Positions 24,701 through 36,520 are shown, numbered from the stretch's first letter. The stretch is DNA of 64,000 nt from Holacanthus passer (GCA_025331565.1 JAFREQ010000015.1:6717501-6781500); one strand, 5' to 3'. A program made the numbers and translations. Notes: generated from the sequence alone by a model not told the origin.

Positions 24701-26377
24701 TTAAGCCTCCATCAGTGTCCTACCATTTCCCACCGACAAAATTAGAAACCTTTTTAATCACACTGCACAAATACTCACTGTTTTCAGGCTTGGATCCCAT
24801 CTCTTTCACAGCGTCCATGTTGTAGATCATGATGCCTCTGGGGATGTTTGGCCAAGTTGTGGGTTTACTGTCCACTACAATGACGTACTGCAGCCTCGGC
24901 ACATCACACAGTATGGCCTGGGACGTAGAGTTGGATAGAGAGAGAGGAATAAGTAATTATGCAAATAGAACCGAGCTTCCTATCAAGCCATAAATGGCCT
25001 GCAATTCAGTGTCATAACAGTGCAGAGCCTTGTTTAACACAGCTTTCACAGCAAAGCCGGTACCTTGAGACGACTCTGAAGCAGGTCTTTGCTTGTGATG
25101 ATGTGTGTGACCTCGGTCTCGTTCAGGCCGTGGGCAATGGCCGTAGGTCCGAGCGTGGCGTACAGTGTCACAACTGTTAAATTCAAAACCCAGTTAAGTT
25201 GGTCAGTCATGCCTTACTGTAGATTGTCTGAAGACGCATATTTGTCTTGTCTGTCACTCACGTGGGAAATTGTACATGAAGCAGGCTTGTGCTGCCGTGA
25301 TCCACTCAGCTCTGGTCTCACAGAAGATGGCGATGTTACATTGAGGCCTCTGGCCGAGAGCTGCCAGGCCGCTGCCGAAACACTTTGCTGCATGGTAGGC
25401 TTCCTCGTATGACAGCCAGTTATAGTTCCCTAGAATAACCTGCAGACAACATCGAAGGTGTATACAATACTCAGGATTATTTCCACATACTACACTAAAC
25501 AACATTAGAACACAGCTTCAGAGCTTCTTTTCAGGGGCAGTTTCAGTAAATAATAAATATGAACAGAATGCTGAAATGTTTTAGGAACCTTCCCGTGAGC
25601 ACTCTTCTGTATTAAAATATAAAAATAGTAATATTCAATACTGATACTGCTGAATCTGAAAGAGGTCTGATGTTGTCTGTCATGCATCATTCATACGCAG
25701 TCAGTTAGCGCCATCTACAGGGCTTTTACAGCTATGCAGGTGTTAATGAGGAGGCTCTCAGCTGCGAGACAAAGGACCAGCAACACTGCTGCTCTTCCAC
25801 CCACATTCCTCACACTGTGCACAGCGGCAGTCTGCGACGTCAGTCTCACACACACACACACACACAAGCAAACTTCCTGTAATCCCACACGTTCACCTAA
25901 AAGTTATACAGTTGTCAGCAGTACCACCAACTCCTGAAAACAGACCAAACATTTCAAAGAATAATAAAACAAGGTCATACACAATCTGTTGCATGTGTGC
26001 AAGAGTAACAGGTCAATGTCTCTCACCTTCTTGAAGACTTTGCCATTAGGCTGGAGCTCATCCTCCTCACTGAGAACCTCCCTGGTGCCCAGACACTCTC
26101 TCTGTGAAAACCTCCCCACAGCATATTCAAACATTTTGTCCAAGGTGTCCACCCCAGGGTGCAGCCACGCCACCAGCTTGTCTTGGTTGTTGATGGCCCT
26201 GTAAGGCCCTGCTGGGTGTCCACCAACTGAGCGGGCCTTGATCCGGCGAGCCCGCTCCAAGTTGTTGCCAGCACCGGAGAAGAAGTACCAGGGAATGAAG
26301 GTGATGACAGAGTAGACCCAGACCACAGAGCGGAAGACCTGCAGCAGCAGGGGGTTCATATCCTCCTTCAACTTCAT
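20785..26377 (-). CDS. acsl3: Long-chain fatty-acid CoA ligase 3 (14 coding exons, 711 aa)
   Basis: Activates long-chain fatty acids to acyl-CoA using ATP, on ER and lipid-droplet membranes. Minus-strand exons: 26377-26027, 25439-25262, 25173-25064, 24917-24779, 23817-23667, 23498-23375, 23132-23061, 22896-22757, 22399-22227, 22073-21999, 21912-21721, 21614-21500, 21296-21139, 20942-20785. They sum to 2136 nt, an exact frame (711 aa plus stop; human ACSL3 is about 720). Residues 13-33 form the N-terminal hydrophobic hairpin. The AMP-binding P-loop YTSGSTGIPKG is at 277-287, YGLTET at 466-471, and TGDIG at 553-557 followed by [20 protein letters not shown]. The C-terminus ends DAFKLKRKELKTHYQEDIERMYGGK (written here as two adjoining pieces: DAFKLKRKELKTHYQED and IERMYGGK). 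ACSL3 is preferred over ACSL4 for the GYSSPQTLADQSTKIKKGSKGD-type segment and for synteny. The exon 9/10 junction gives Lys where mammals have Val (SE-K-WDY). Confidence 0.96.
21668..21699. repeat. (CA)n microsatellite in acsl3
   Basis: About 16 CA units in the intron between 21721 and 21614, only about 20 bases from the splice donor at 21720. Confidence 0.95.
23331..23358. repeat. (GT)n microsatellite in acsl3
   Basis: About 13 GT units with one interruption, in the acsl3 intron just after (minus strand) the exon ending at 23375. Confidence 0.9.
23985..24205 (+). repeat. Repeat family R1 copy in acsl3 intron
   Basis: Contains attttagtctataaaacatc, ggtattcaatttccaatgat, gaaagcagcaaatctaacg and gataatcgactcaaacgatt in the order of the R1 family, in the opposite orientation to the copy in ap1s3. 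Confidence 0.6.
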
Positions 26378-26454
26378 CTTTGAGGATGAAGTCAGAGCTG
26401 GTGATTAATTAAACCAGAAGCGCAATGATACACTGCACTCACTGCTATGAAAGT

Positions 26455-26510
26455 ATTTAAGATAAGATATTCCTTTATTAGTGCCACAACGGGGAAATTT
26501 GCAAATTTCT
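26455..26510 (-). repeat. 3' tail of a fish retroposon
   Basis: gataagatattcctttatta followed by gtgccacaacggggaaattt resembles the ubiquitous fish retroposon tail 'aagataatcctttattngtcccacaacggggaaatt'. Only the tail remains. Confidence 0.6.
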
Positions 26511-26814
26511 GACTTGCTGCTGAGGCGTAAGGTTGCAGACGGTGGTTCTTTGGTGCAGCAAGTCAACCAGACCTGCAACACAGAAACGCAACATGAAATT
26601 TTAGAAGTACAGTCCGGAATATAGACGTATCAGCACATTTGGAAATATCGAGCGACAGCAAATGTGACCGACTGCCTCCTGGTAAACAAATCCCTGCTTG
26701 CCTGAAGACCATTTCTGTCTTAGTCAGCGCTATTTATTTCACCAGATCTGCTGGCCCTGCTGCAGCGGCACAGAGAGAGAATGACACTATGACACTTATC
26801 AAGATGTAATAATA

Positions 26815-26930
26815 GTGCTGAAATGATTAATTAATTAACTGAGTAGTTGATAAAGAGAAAATTAATGGCCTCTCATTTGCTGCTTTTCTCTCTTTTATTT
26901 CAATGTAAGTTTTGTGGCTTGTCAGGCTAA
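26815..26930 (-). repeat. Partial R1 repeat
   Basis: Contains tgctgaaatgattaattaat, taaagagaaaattaatggcc and catttgctgcttttctct, matching the left part of the 2578-2938 copy with many changes. Confidence 0.45.
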
Positions 26931-29235
26931 ATAAGCAATTTGCTTTGTTCAATTTGAAGCTAAAATTAAAGCCTATTGTTAACTTTCTAATGCACGCCAC
27001 TGAATCAAGCAGCGGTTCTGCTTAAGCCAAGAAAACATTGCTTAATTTTCTAGAAGTGTACACCTTCTCTATGCCTCACCACGAGTTTGCAACTTATACC
27101 ACGGGGTATAGTAATTTTGCTAATGCAGTAATGTACCATGTGCTATCCTCGTTACTGCTCTCACTGGCAGAGCTGAACTAGAAAAACCTTTGGATCAACT
27201 CAGACCGTCTCCCGGAGAGCTCGGCTATTTCTAGTGTATCCTTAGGGCCAGAGTGTAATTTGCAGTGTAGCCTTGTAGCCCTGAAGCCACTGAGCCTGAG
27301 CATGCTAGAACAAGCGGCAGTGACTCATTCTGCAGCTTAGAAGAAGTCCAGAGGTCACGTGGGAGGTTAGCATAACCTGGACGGCTAAAGTAACAGTACT
27401 GAGAAGAATCTAGCACTGGCTGATGAGGTGGGCTGCTCCTGGCCTTACACAAACACACTGTGGGTGAGCCAGCTAGGCTACCTAATACTGGTCACCTGCA
27501 CTGCACCACTCTCTTGTGCTCCAGGAAGGACGGTAATACCACAGGCAGGACAATATTACACTGCAGGAGCTCATTATAAATTCAGAGCAGCATGTGCATG
27601 AGTTGTGCGAATGTGTGCAAGTGCTCCAAACATCCTCATCTGGATACTTTAATGAACACTGCACTTCTACTTTTAACCTCACAGGTAAAAAAAAAAAAAA
27701 AACAGTCATGTGAGTGCAAGGCTATGTCTGCATATATCTGATATCAAACTGTACATTTATATAGTGCTGCCAGGTAAACAAAGCCAATTCAATTTTTCCC
27801 TGTAAATTTAGTCAGGGAATGAGAATCCGAATTGTTAGCTCAACTCTGTTCCAACCCAAACAGCAGCTGCCTTTACTTTCCAGTATTTATCTAAATACAA
27901 GTTGCAGATTATCAAATCAACTACCAACCTTAAAGGTGAACGTTGCATCACACCCATTTTGCTCAAATACCACAAACAACTGACTCAGGTCTTGCCCAAA
28001 TGTATCTGGGCTGCGACTCAGCCCTTATGTATTTGGGTTGAGCAGACACACAAAGTAACCGGCACATCAGGAAGGGTGAAAACACACTCCCTTCATTTTA
28101 ACACCTGTAATACAGGTGCAGTCAGTATTTACTTAGTATGTACTGTTAATAAAGCAGTCACACCCACGCCTAGTGATTATCTCAACGACAATGTGAGCCA
28201 TTATTAAAACAAAAAAAAAAGGCTCATTTGGAAAGGAAGCAATTGGCATGTAGCAAAAACACAAACAAACTGATGCATTAAGTTGTGTTATGTGAAGTAC
28301 ACAATGTCAAAAGAGAGAACTGAGCTTTCCGCAACTGGTTTAACCAAACCTGAGGTTATAAGTTCCAACAAGCAAATTTACCCAGCTGTCTGGATAACTC
28401 AAGGGCAGGAATTTGAGCCTGCATACTTTAGACTGGAGATAAACACCTCAGATTAAAACAGTACTTCAGTGAGAAGTACAGTTTTCAGCCTTACAATCAA
28501 TAATGAATTTATCATTCTGTATTTTAATACTGAATATATTTTATCCATCCTGTGCGAGTGTCTGAGTGAGCATCAGAACAACAGGATGATACTAAATTAC
28601 TTTTCCCTTCCCTGATCCGAATCTGGTGATATTTTTCAAGCACTTTCTCCATCTTATCTTTTACAGTGTTGAATCAGATAATCTGTCTTCTTTCAATTTA
28701 ACTGTTTATTCTGCTTTAGTCATTTAAAGGTCAGTAATTAGCATTGCCTCTGTTTTGTCCTTATGTGAAGCTTTGGATGATCGCTATCAGCGTCAGATAA
28801 GATCGAAACACATTGCTTTGTTATGATAACCTGCACAGATTGTAGATATCAGAGTCTCGCTTTACATTGTAATCGGTTCATATCCGGCCGTTTTTCACTC
28901 CACAGGGTCCGTCTGTGAAGCTATAAAAGGCTAGCATCTGGGATAGCAGCTAGCGAACAGCTCAAAGACGCACGAGCAGCTAGCAAAGCTACAGGCTAGC
29001 ATTTAGCAATCCGGCTAACCGCTGCGGCTGCTGTTGGCCTGCTGATAATGATGGAATAAAATCAGTATATTCTCCAAAATGCACTGATGAAGTCAAATGT
29101 GCCTAATGCTTCGTATTGTAGACAAACGCCGGGTATTTTGAAGGCGATGTGTTCAGCTGTGGAGCAAACCGGCAGCTAACAATCAGCTCCTCTCATCAAC
29201 ATCTGCAGAGCGTTCACACAGCAACACATTCTCAC

Positions 29236-29420
29236 CTCTTTTCTCAGCCGCTACGCCGGAATGGATCCAGTCTGATTATCCTCTTAACCAGAGCCCTGAC
29301 ATTATATCAATACCATCTATTAACACGGTGTATTTGGTTATAAATCACAGCTGCAAGTCTGTTTTAAAAAACGCATATAAAATTAAGTAAAATTGTAAAT
29401 CTGAGAATTGCCGGGACGGT
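29236..29420 (-). other. Predicted noncoding exon 1 of acsl3
   Basis: On the minus strand a good donor (aagag|gtgaga) lies at 29236/29235, and CpG-containing promoter-like sequence lies just upstream. No coding potential. Placement is inference from a splice motif and position. Confidence 0.35.
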
Positions 29421-29424
29421 CCGA

Positions 29425-29550
29425 CCAGCCCGGAAGCTACTGAGTGACGTCATGACATTTCTCTGTCAGCGATTGGAGCAGTGAGGGTGGCGCGTGCTTG
29501 GGGCAGCGGGGACGTCAGTGAGGTTACTATCGGTCACAACTTCCGGGACA
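29425..29550 (-). promoter_or_regulatory. Probable acsl3 promoter (CRE, CCAAT and ETS motifs)
   Basis: Minus-strand order: an ETS core (acttccggga on the plus strand, about 29538-29547), a CRE-like GACGTCA at 29511-29517, an inverted CCAAT (gattgg, 29471-29476), a full CRE TGACGTCA at 29445-29452 and another ETS core (cccggaag, about 29429-29436). The cluster lies in a local CpG-rich patch about 3.1 kb upstream of the ATG. Such a combination is typical of housekeeping promoters; its assignment to acsl3 is by direction and distance. Confidence 0.55.
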
Positions 29551-29798
29551 TCAGACACAACAAGGCGGGTTAAACCCGGATTGATGGTTCATTTTAGTGG
29601 GTCTGCAGTTATTCGACCTGCCATCGAGTCCAGATTTGAACGCAGGTCACCACGATCCGGTTTTCACAGGTGTCTCTTTTTAATTCAATGCTGTTGACTG
29701 TTAAGTTTTACAAAGAGTGCACGTGGGTGGGTTCGCTTATGTCCAAGGTTAGGGTTAGGTTAAGGTCAGGTAGTCCTTCAGGTTAGTTTCCAGGAAAT

Positions 29799-29878
<80 letters not shown>

Positions 29879-32800
29879 AGTGAAACTATTTGTGTGTAAT
29901 AACTCAGAAAATATGGATCACAGTTATGTGTAGTTCATCAGTCTGTGGGGCTGCAGGCTGATTTTTGTGACACTTTATTTCCTGCATTCTGCTGAATTTT
30001 TATTCACCAGTTTGTGTCTTTTGTGCATCAGTTTCAAAATGATCTGCTCATCACAACATGAGCGTAAAGGAAATACAGAGTCAATTCGAGTATTTGTAGG
30101 CATTATAAATAAATCTCACTTCACAATTCAATCCAAAACCTCCCATAAAGGATGGGGTAGTCTAGTTTAGATTCATGTCCACTAATGTCCAATTAATATG
30201 ACGTTAAAGAATATTATCTTCTCTGTAAAAACACTCTAAATCTCTTTAACCTTCAGTCCAGCACCTTAAAGGAAGAGGATGGGGAAGAATTAATGTCCAT
30301 CAAGCAGGTTATTTTTTAAATTTCTCTCTCTCTCTCTGTGCGTGTGTGTTTGTGTGTGTATGTCTTTCTGTCTGTCTCTCTTTCTCTCTCCCTGTCTCTC
30401 TCTGTCTCTCCCCCTCAGTCACACACATATCCTCAGAGTTGTTGACTCGTGTATCTGAGAGGCGTAGTTAACTATCACACGATGACTCTGAACACAGTAT
30501 GATCCAATAGCAATTACACACATTAGACAACAACAACAGCCTCTGAGGAAGTGTGAAGTGAACGATCCACTCTGCTTCCTTTGGACAGCCTGTTTCTTAT
30601 TATGAGCAGACTGACTGTTTTGAATAGGCCAGATAAGTTTTATTGACTAAATTTTAAGCTGCATACTTATTTTGCATTTATTAATATGGTTCATTTTATA
30701 GCCGTAGTTACAAAGTGCTTTGTCAGAAATTAAACAATTGATCAGTCAAACCAAATTCATCAAATAAAAAGTTTACATATTTATATACTTAAGATCTCAT
30801 TGCAGCAGAAAATATGTACAGTATATATATATATTTAAATCTTGAAATCAGCAAGCTCCAGTTATGTTTTATTGCAACCCCCTGGCATAGTGAAATTTCT
30901 CACCACCTGCTTTAAGAGACCTGGAATCGAATATAATCCAAAATGTCAGCTTCTCACTTAGGCTCAAAACCATACTAATAGTAGCTTTATGTAGGACTTT
31001 TAAAAAAATGACATAAATATGCTTTATCAAACTTTACCACAATTAAATTTCATAAAAACTATTATTCATCTTGGGCATAGAGCAGCTGATTCAGGGGGTG
31101 TATGAGGTGTCTGCACTGCTGTCACTTGTCTGTGGATAGTTTTCTGGTGAAGTTAGAGAGTGGTGAAAGTTTCCCTTCTACACAGCTGTCTGTCTCACAA
31201 CTATTTTTGGCCTTAGCTCATTGTACTTCTCCCTCAGCTCGTCCCTTCTGGCATTGTTTTTTTCCGTTGGAGTTCCGTCCTCTCATTTGTAAGTGTCAGC
31301 AGAGGATGGTGAGGGAGAAGATCCAGATGAGCAAGTAGATAGATGGAGGAGAAGCTGCTGCCAGTGAGGAAGCTGGGGGAGGACAATCCTCTATCCATCT
31401 CAACCACTACCTGTGAAGCTGTAAAGATTTATTAAGATCATTCAAATACACAGAATGATAGAAAGCAGTTTCTTTCCCTGTACTGCAATCGTCTTACAGA
31501 CACCATCCCTGATAGAGATGTCTGCAACAATGTGTTGATCAGTCATATGCTACTCTTGAAAATCAATGTCCCATGGTCCCATGACAGTAACTGATGGCCA
31601 TTTAAAAAAAGATGCCATGGGGCAGAAGGCACTAGTGTTTGCTGGTTCACTTATCAACACAAGAAGAAGCTGCTACCAAAAATAACTGTTTGATAGCTGG
31701 TGTTAAAACTATCCAGTCGAATAAAGGTATATCTTATCTTTTCTTATCATTACTCACCAGTACATATGACCAAGACACTGACCCCAAACTATCTCTTGGG
31801 TTACTGCACTTCACTGCACTTGCGAGTGTATGTATGGAAAAACAACTTCTATTCCTTTTTATTTTGTACCCATAACTCTACTTTATAACTCAATAGAGTG
31901 ACAGCTAGAGGCGCAAATCAAATCATATGGATTTTTGTATAAAATTCATTTTTTTGGATAAGGTTATAATTTAGTTTCATCTTTTGCTGCATTTTCACTT
32001 TTGTACACCAGAGGGAGTCAGTGAGTATTTCTTCTTTATTGCAGACTTTGCTCTGAATCCTTCATAATGCTTTTTGTTTCAACTTGACAGAGAGAAGATC
32101 TGTGTGTTTGTATATGCGCGTTCAGGACAGAGGAGAGTCTTCTTGGACATCTGAAGAGCGACATGATGAAAGTGAAGTGGCTTGGTAAGCCGCCTTTGAC
32201 ACTTTGACCCGGACATTGATCCCTTCTCACTGGTCTTTGGAGTGTTTGCATGCTTGTTAGGCCATATGTCTGTACAGGCATATTCTGACTAATGCATGCA
32301 CTCAAACACACAAAGTCATGCCTTTCACTTCTCTTAAACACACGCTTGGTCACAAACATCCACACAAGCATGTGATCACATGACAGCCAGAGTGTGTACA
32401 GAGTGGTGATAATCTCTCTCCTCGGGCTGTGTCTTTGAGGTCATCTTGATGGGAAACAAACCATCAAAAGGCAGATGTTAGGAGCAAAAGGAACACTTTC
32501 ATCTCCTCTGTGAAATACGTGTGTCCAATCTGATAATGACACAAGGACACACTTTGCACACACTTAAAGGCAAGACACAGGAAGAAAGGAAATGTATCCT
32601 GGAACTGTCTGTTTCGGGCTGACCCCGTGCACAGTGGCTGATGGCTGTTCCCTTGGGATCCACCTATGACAATCACTGGCCAGTGTCATGTGACTTGTTG
32701 GGGTATTCGCTTAATTATATGCTTCATTTAAGTTCTTGTTACTCTCAAAGAGACTTCCACACACTGAAAAGACACAAATTAGAAAACTGAACTGAACTAT

Positions 32801-33979
32801 CCGGTGTCACAACATCACTGTTACATTCTGATCTTTTTAAATTAAAACAAGCAAACCAATAACTTTGGAGCCCCTGGCTGATTATGAAGCCCCTTGACAT
32901 CCAGTTGGACTTATAGAGAAAAGGGGGTGGGTGGGAAAGGGGTTGTGTGGGGATTAGGGAACAAAAGGATCCTTCTCTGTCATCAAAGAGGATCTGCTCC
33001 CAACTCATCCCCTGCTCTGTGGCGACAGCTTTTTATTTTTCGGGAGAGGGGGTGACGGCTGCAGGGAGGAGGGAGGGTGAGCTGTAGCGGGAGAGTTTGA
33101 TGGGAGGGGATGCAGATTTCAAAGTAATCTTTAACTTTAAGCCCTGCAGTCCCTGTGAAATGAAGCTCTCTGGCCCAGACACGGTGTAGCCTATGGCTCC
33201 CAGTGGAAGCCTGCCACCCCTCCTTTTTTCTCAAGCTTTTGTCACGGTGGCATTTAAGTGGCATTACTCACCGACTGGATGACCAAAATGAAGGAGTCCC
33301 TTTGAGAGACCTGAAAGAGATGGATTTTAACTCCTGAGACCAGTGTCGCCTCTTAAAACAACACTAAGTGCAGATAAATACCCACTGTGTTATTGGGATT
33401 CAGCAGATACTAAATGAAGACATCTTCTTGAATCATAACTGATTGTTAATGTAACTGTTTATTATTTTGTTAAACATAGGGAATGAGTGTGTTTGGGGCC
33501 TAATTAATATAGAAAATCCAGAAAGAAGTTCAATGAAGCATTCTTTTATTGCACACTTCCCTATAACCTAACGCCAGGGCGTGGACCAAGTCGTTAGTTT
33601 GCATCTTCTTGCAGTTTATATGACTTGGGAAAGCAAACTTAAGCCCATCAGATGATTTAAGACCCCTAGGAGTTCATCTGCACTTCCATTGTCTCACTAC
33701 TTTACCATACTACTTATTTGGGCCCCCTACCCCAAAGTTATTTCTCTCATCTTGTGAAGGCTGACGTCCCCTCAGGGTCGGTGGCCTGGGATCCCCTGCT
33801 GGCCCGGTTCACCACGGGGAGTCAGTGTAATCACACAGAGGTGGTTATGGGGTAAACAGGTTCTGTTATTGGCACAATAGGTCGTGTTGTTAATGATGGC
33901 GATGGCACAAGAAGATTATAATAAATCAGTCACAAACTGACAGCTCAACACAAATGTTCAGTACATATGTGTATACACC
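29551..33979. other. Intergenic DNA between acsl3 and the RING gene
   Basis: No gene recognised in about 4.4 kb. Holds a short telomere-like ggttagggttaggtt near 29750, a large GT/GA microsatellite (29800-29879), a CT-rich stretch near 30322-30417 and otherwise AT-rich sequence. It is upstream of acsl3 and downstream of the RING gene. Confidence 0.5.
29800..29879. repeat. (GT)31-(GA)9 compound microsatellite
   Basis: About 31 pure GT units running directly into about 9 GA units. The longest dinucleotide array in the window. Confidence 0.98.
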
Positions 33980-34560
33980 TGCTTCCACAGGAGCCTCCAA
34001 GCACCTTATGAAATCTGTCATGTAAATAATATCAGTGCAGGAAACTAATATGGGAGGAGCGCAATATGTATGTATGGTATTCAAACTTATGTAGTAGGTT
34101 ACTTTTACTCTTTATGCTGGAAATACACATAGTAGACAGGAAACAAGTTTAACCTTTTCCATAGTGCTCATACAACCATTTGTTTAGGTCAAAATAGACC
34201 CTTTTCTCACCAAATATTTTGACTTGTCATAGCAGAAAAAGCAGTAATAACATAGTGATGACTCTGTTCCCAGTAAGTCATGACAGTCAGGACCCAGAAA
34301 CTACAGATATTCAACTGTCACATCAACTCAGTCTCCACTTTATTGTCGAAACTGTCACCATGTTCATTGAGATATTTTCAGTAAGTCATTCATCCATGTT
34401 CACAGATACAGATTTCCCTTTCATTGCACTGACCAGGTTGTGTTTGTGTTTCCTATCCCTGCAGTCACATTGGTCTAAGTGAGGGAGCTGAAGCTGCTGG
34501 CCTCAGCCTCAGGTCTGTACTTTAACATACACATCAACCAGGTGAGGATGAGCGAGAACA
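33980..34560 (-). repeat. Duplicated segment, copy A (RING gene 3' end and downstream flank)
   Basis: Aligns by eye to 35630-36397. Shared blocks in the same order include taaatataatatcagtgcag-type sequence (aataatatcagtgcaggaaa), agtgctc-tacaaccat, catagcagaaaaagcag, agtcatgacagtcaggaccc, ctgtcaccatgttcattgag and the last ~26 codons of the RING gene. Identity looks like roughly 80-90 percent in matching blocks, judged by eye only. Confidence 0.85.
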
Positions 34561-35107
34561 GGGCGAGAACACTGGCCACAAACAAACACACCGGCCCCAC
34601 TGGTGTGCTGTTGTTGAAGTTGTGCACAAAGATGAGGCCCAGAAACAGGAGCACCACCATGGACAGGAAGGAGAAGATGGCGCACACGCAGCCGGTGGCA
34701 AACGCAACTTGTTTGCACGTCTGACATCCGTCGTCGGGCTCTGGGGAGGAGGCTGAACACGGAGCCGTCTGGACAGCTGAGCTCACGCCTTCATTGTGCA
34801 TTTTAAACGGCAGAGCCTCGATCAGTGTCTTGTCGTCCGGGAGGTTGTGAACCCGGTAGTCCGGTACCGGAGTCCGGTGGCGGCACAGCGGGCAGCCGAG
34901 CCTCCACCCGCGGCCCTCCCTGGAGTGCAAGGCGTCCAGACACTCCCGGCAGAAGGTGTGGGAGCAGCCCAGCACTTTGGGAGTGTGGACGTCCACGTCG
35001 AAGAGGTTGTAGCATATTTTGCATTCGTACTCGTCGCAGGGGAACGAGTGGGTCCCGTGAGGCGGAGCGGAGCCGCCGTCCGGTCCTGACTCCGCCGCCT
35101 CCGCCAT
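34475..35107 (-). CDS. RING-finger membrane protein, RNF182/RNF186/RNF223-like E3 ligase (210 aa)
   Basis: Single-exon gene. A C3HC4 RING lies at residues 29-75: C29-x2-C32, C48-x-H50-x2-C53-x2-C56, C72-x2-C75, with the signature ECKICYN and CPLCRHRT. After a linker, two strongly hydrophobic segments at about 139-161 and 169-195 make a C-terminal membrane hairpin, ending in a short Ser-rich tail (EASSFSSLT). RING plus two C-terminal membrane helices is the plan of the RNF182/183/186/223/225 group, which are membrane-bound ubiquitin ligases; the ECKICYN start and LPDD after the RING fit RNF182-type members. The start ATG at 35107 opens MAEAAESGPDGGS, and no better upstream start is seen. I cannot name the exact orthologue. 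It lies between acsl3 and pax3, on the opposite strand to pax3, and its 3' end is part of a local duplication. Confidence 0.88.
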   Translation of the reverse strand: MAEAAESGPDGGSAPPHGTHSFPCDEYECKICYNLFDVDVHTPKVLGCSHTFCRECLDALHSREGRGWRLGCPLCRHRTPVPDYRVHNLPDDKTLIEALPFKMHNEGVSSAVQTAPCSASSPEPDDGCQTCKQVAFATGCVCAIFSFLSMVVLLFLGLIFVHNFNNSTPVGPVCLFVASVLALFSLILTWLMCMLKYRPEAEASSFSSLT

Positions 35108-35629
35108 GATCCGTCTGATCGTCCTGCAGGTTTATTCTACAGGGATGATCAGACCCACAGAGAGCACCGAGGAGGACATCCAGGGGAGGGGATCATTAAA
35201 AAAAAACGTGGACATGGGCTACTCTTCATCGCCATGGTCAAAAAGAGAAATCCACTCGGTCGACTTTGAAAATTTGATTTCCCGACTCGGTGTGTGCCAC
35301 CTGGCTGATCTGACACAAGTGTTGCCATGTATTGTCTATAACGTGTTTTTAATGGGTTCATTTATAATGAGGGTGTGTGACGTTCAGCGACAGTAAAGAG
35401 CAGCGCCTTGTTGTTGTTGTTGTTGTGGCGGCTCAGCTGTTCAGCACCACTGGACAGTGGACAGCTCCCAGCCAGCAGGGGCGCCCCCAGCTGCAGCTCC
35501 CTGCTCCTGTCTGTCCATCGATTATAGACCGGATATCAGTGACCAGTGCGTGTGTGTTTGAGCTGCTCTCCCTCGATTCCTGCTTTGCTTTTGCTGTTTG
35601 ACGTGACTGAATTGCTGTCATCAAGTCCT
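35108..35629. other. Upstream region of the RING gene
   Basis: On the minus strand cctgcag|gacgat lies 16 bases before the ATG and could be an acceptor of a noncoding first exon, though the gene may equally be intronless. A (GTT)n stretch sits at 35410-35426. No TATA box is obvious. Confidence 0.35.
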
Positions 35630-36397
35630 GTCAAGTGTATTTCTGCTGCAGGAGCTTCCAAGCTAAATAATATCAGTGCAGGAAACTAATGTTGGAGGAT
35701 ATTGCTATAATGAGCAACCTTCCTATTATCAAGTCAGCGCCTGCTAATGTTTCCATTAGTAAGTGCTCTTTCAGTGATTTTAAGCCTTCTGTGTAAACAC
35801 GTGTCATAGTCTGACATGTCTGTGCATTATCACAGTCAAACCAACAAGAACTTGAAGCTGAAGTGCATTTAAATATAAAGAATATAGAGTTGCATACAAA
35901 AGGCTCATTCTGTTATGTCCAGAGTGCTCCTACAACCATCCATTTAGGTCTTAAAATAGGCCTTTTTCACAGCTGATATTTTGACTTTTCATAGCAGAAA
36001 AAGCAGAATGCTAACATTAACAATGGCTCTGTTCCCAGTTTCCAATAAGTCATGACAGTCAGGACCCAGAAACTGAAGCAGCTAAATGGAATTCAGCCAT
36101 CATTAATTACACCTGTGCTTTGCTACAGATATTCAACTATCACATAAACTCCACTTCATTGTTGAAGCTGTCACCATGTTCATTGAGATATTATTAGTCA
36201 TTCATCCATGTTCACGGTTACTGTAAGGATGTCTAAGCACATTGCTATAAATAAACAGATTTCCCTTTTATTGCACTGACCAGGCTGTTTGTGTTTCCTG
36301 TCCCTGCAGTCACATGGGTCGAAGTGAGGGAACTGAAGCTGCTGGCCTCAGTTTCAGGTCTGTACTTTCATATACACATTAACCAAGTGCGAATGAA
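35630..36397 (-). repeat. Duplicated segment, copy B
   Basis: Second copy of 33980-34560, on the 5' side of the RING gene. It keeps the downstream flank and ends with the degraded C-terminal codons. It carries extra sequence absent from copy A (about 36077-36125 and 36220-36255). Confidence 0.85.
36320..36397 (-). pseudogene. Broken C-terminal fragment of the RING gene
   Basis: Minus-strand codons match the last ~26 codons of the intact gene (TWLMC, KYRPE, EASSFSSL conserved). An in-frame TGA (complement of 36368-36370) replaces the Leu codon before KYRPE, and the terminal stop is lost (TAG to TCG at 36320-36322). The RING domain and first membrane segment are absent. It is a relic of a tandem duplicate. 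Confidence 0.8.
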
Positions 36398-36520
36398 CTT
36401 ATCATATAGTAGTTAACTTTTACTCTGTGTGCTGGGAACTACACATAGCAGACAATAAACAAGTTTAGCTTCATCCATAGGCCTTGTTCACAGCAGACCT
36501 TTGACTCGTTTTTGCTGCAC
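36398..36520 (-). repeat. Duplicated segment, partial third copy C
   Basis: Directly after fragment B, gtagttaacttttactctgt through acaagtttagcttcatccatag matches 34090-34163 of copy A and then fades around ttgactcgt. This implies at least three tandem units originally. Confidence 0.7.

Larger units (their letters stand above)
26378..29235 (-). other. acsl3 5' region: leader and first intron(s), noncoding
   Basis: Between the acsl3 start codon and the presumed first exon. On the minus strand tgattaatcaccag lies about 22 bases before the ATG and is a possible acceptor for the coding exon. The segment ending ctgtgttgcag at 26573-26583 could be the acceptor of a further leader exon. No coding frame is supported. 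A retroposon tail (26455-26510) and a partial R1 repeat (26815-26930) lie inside. Confidence 0.5.

Noticed and set aside
29748..29765. Telomere-like ggttagggttaggtt
   Set aside because: Only two to three units. Too short to be an interstitial telomere block and common in fish repeats.
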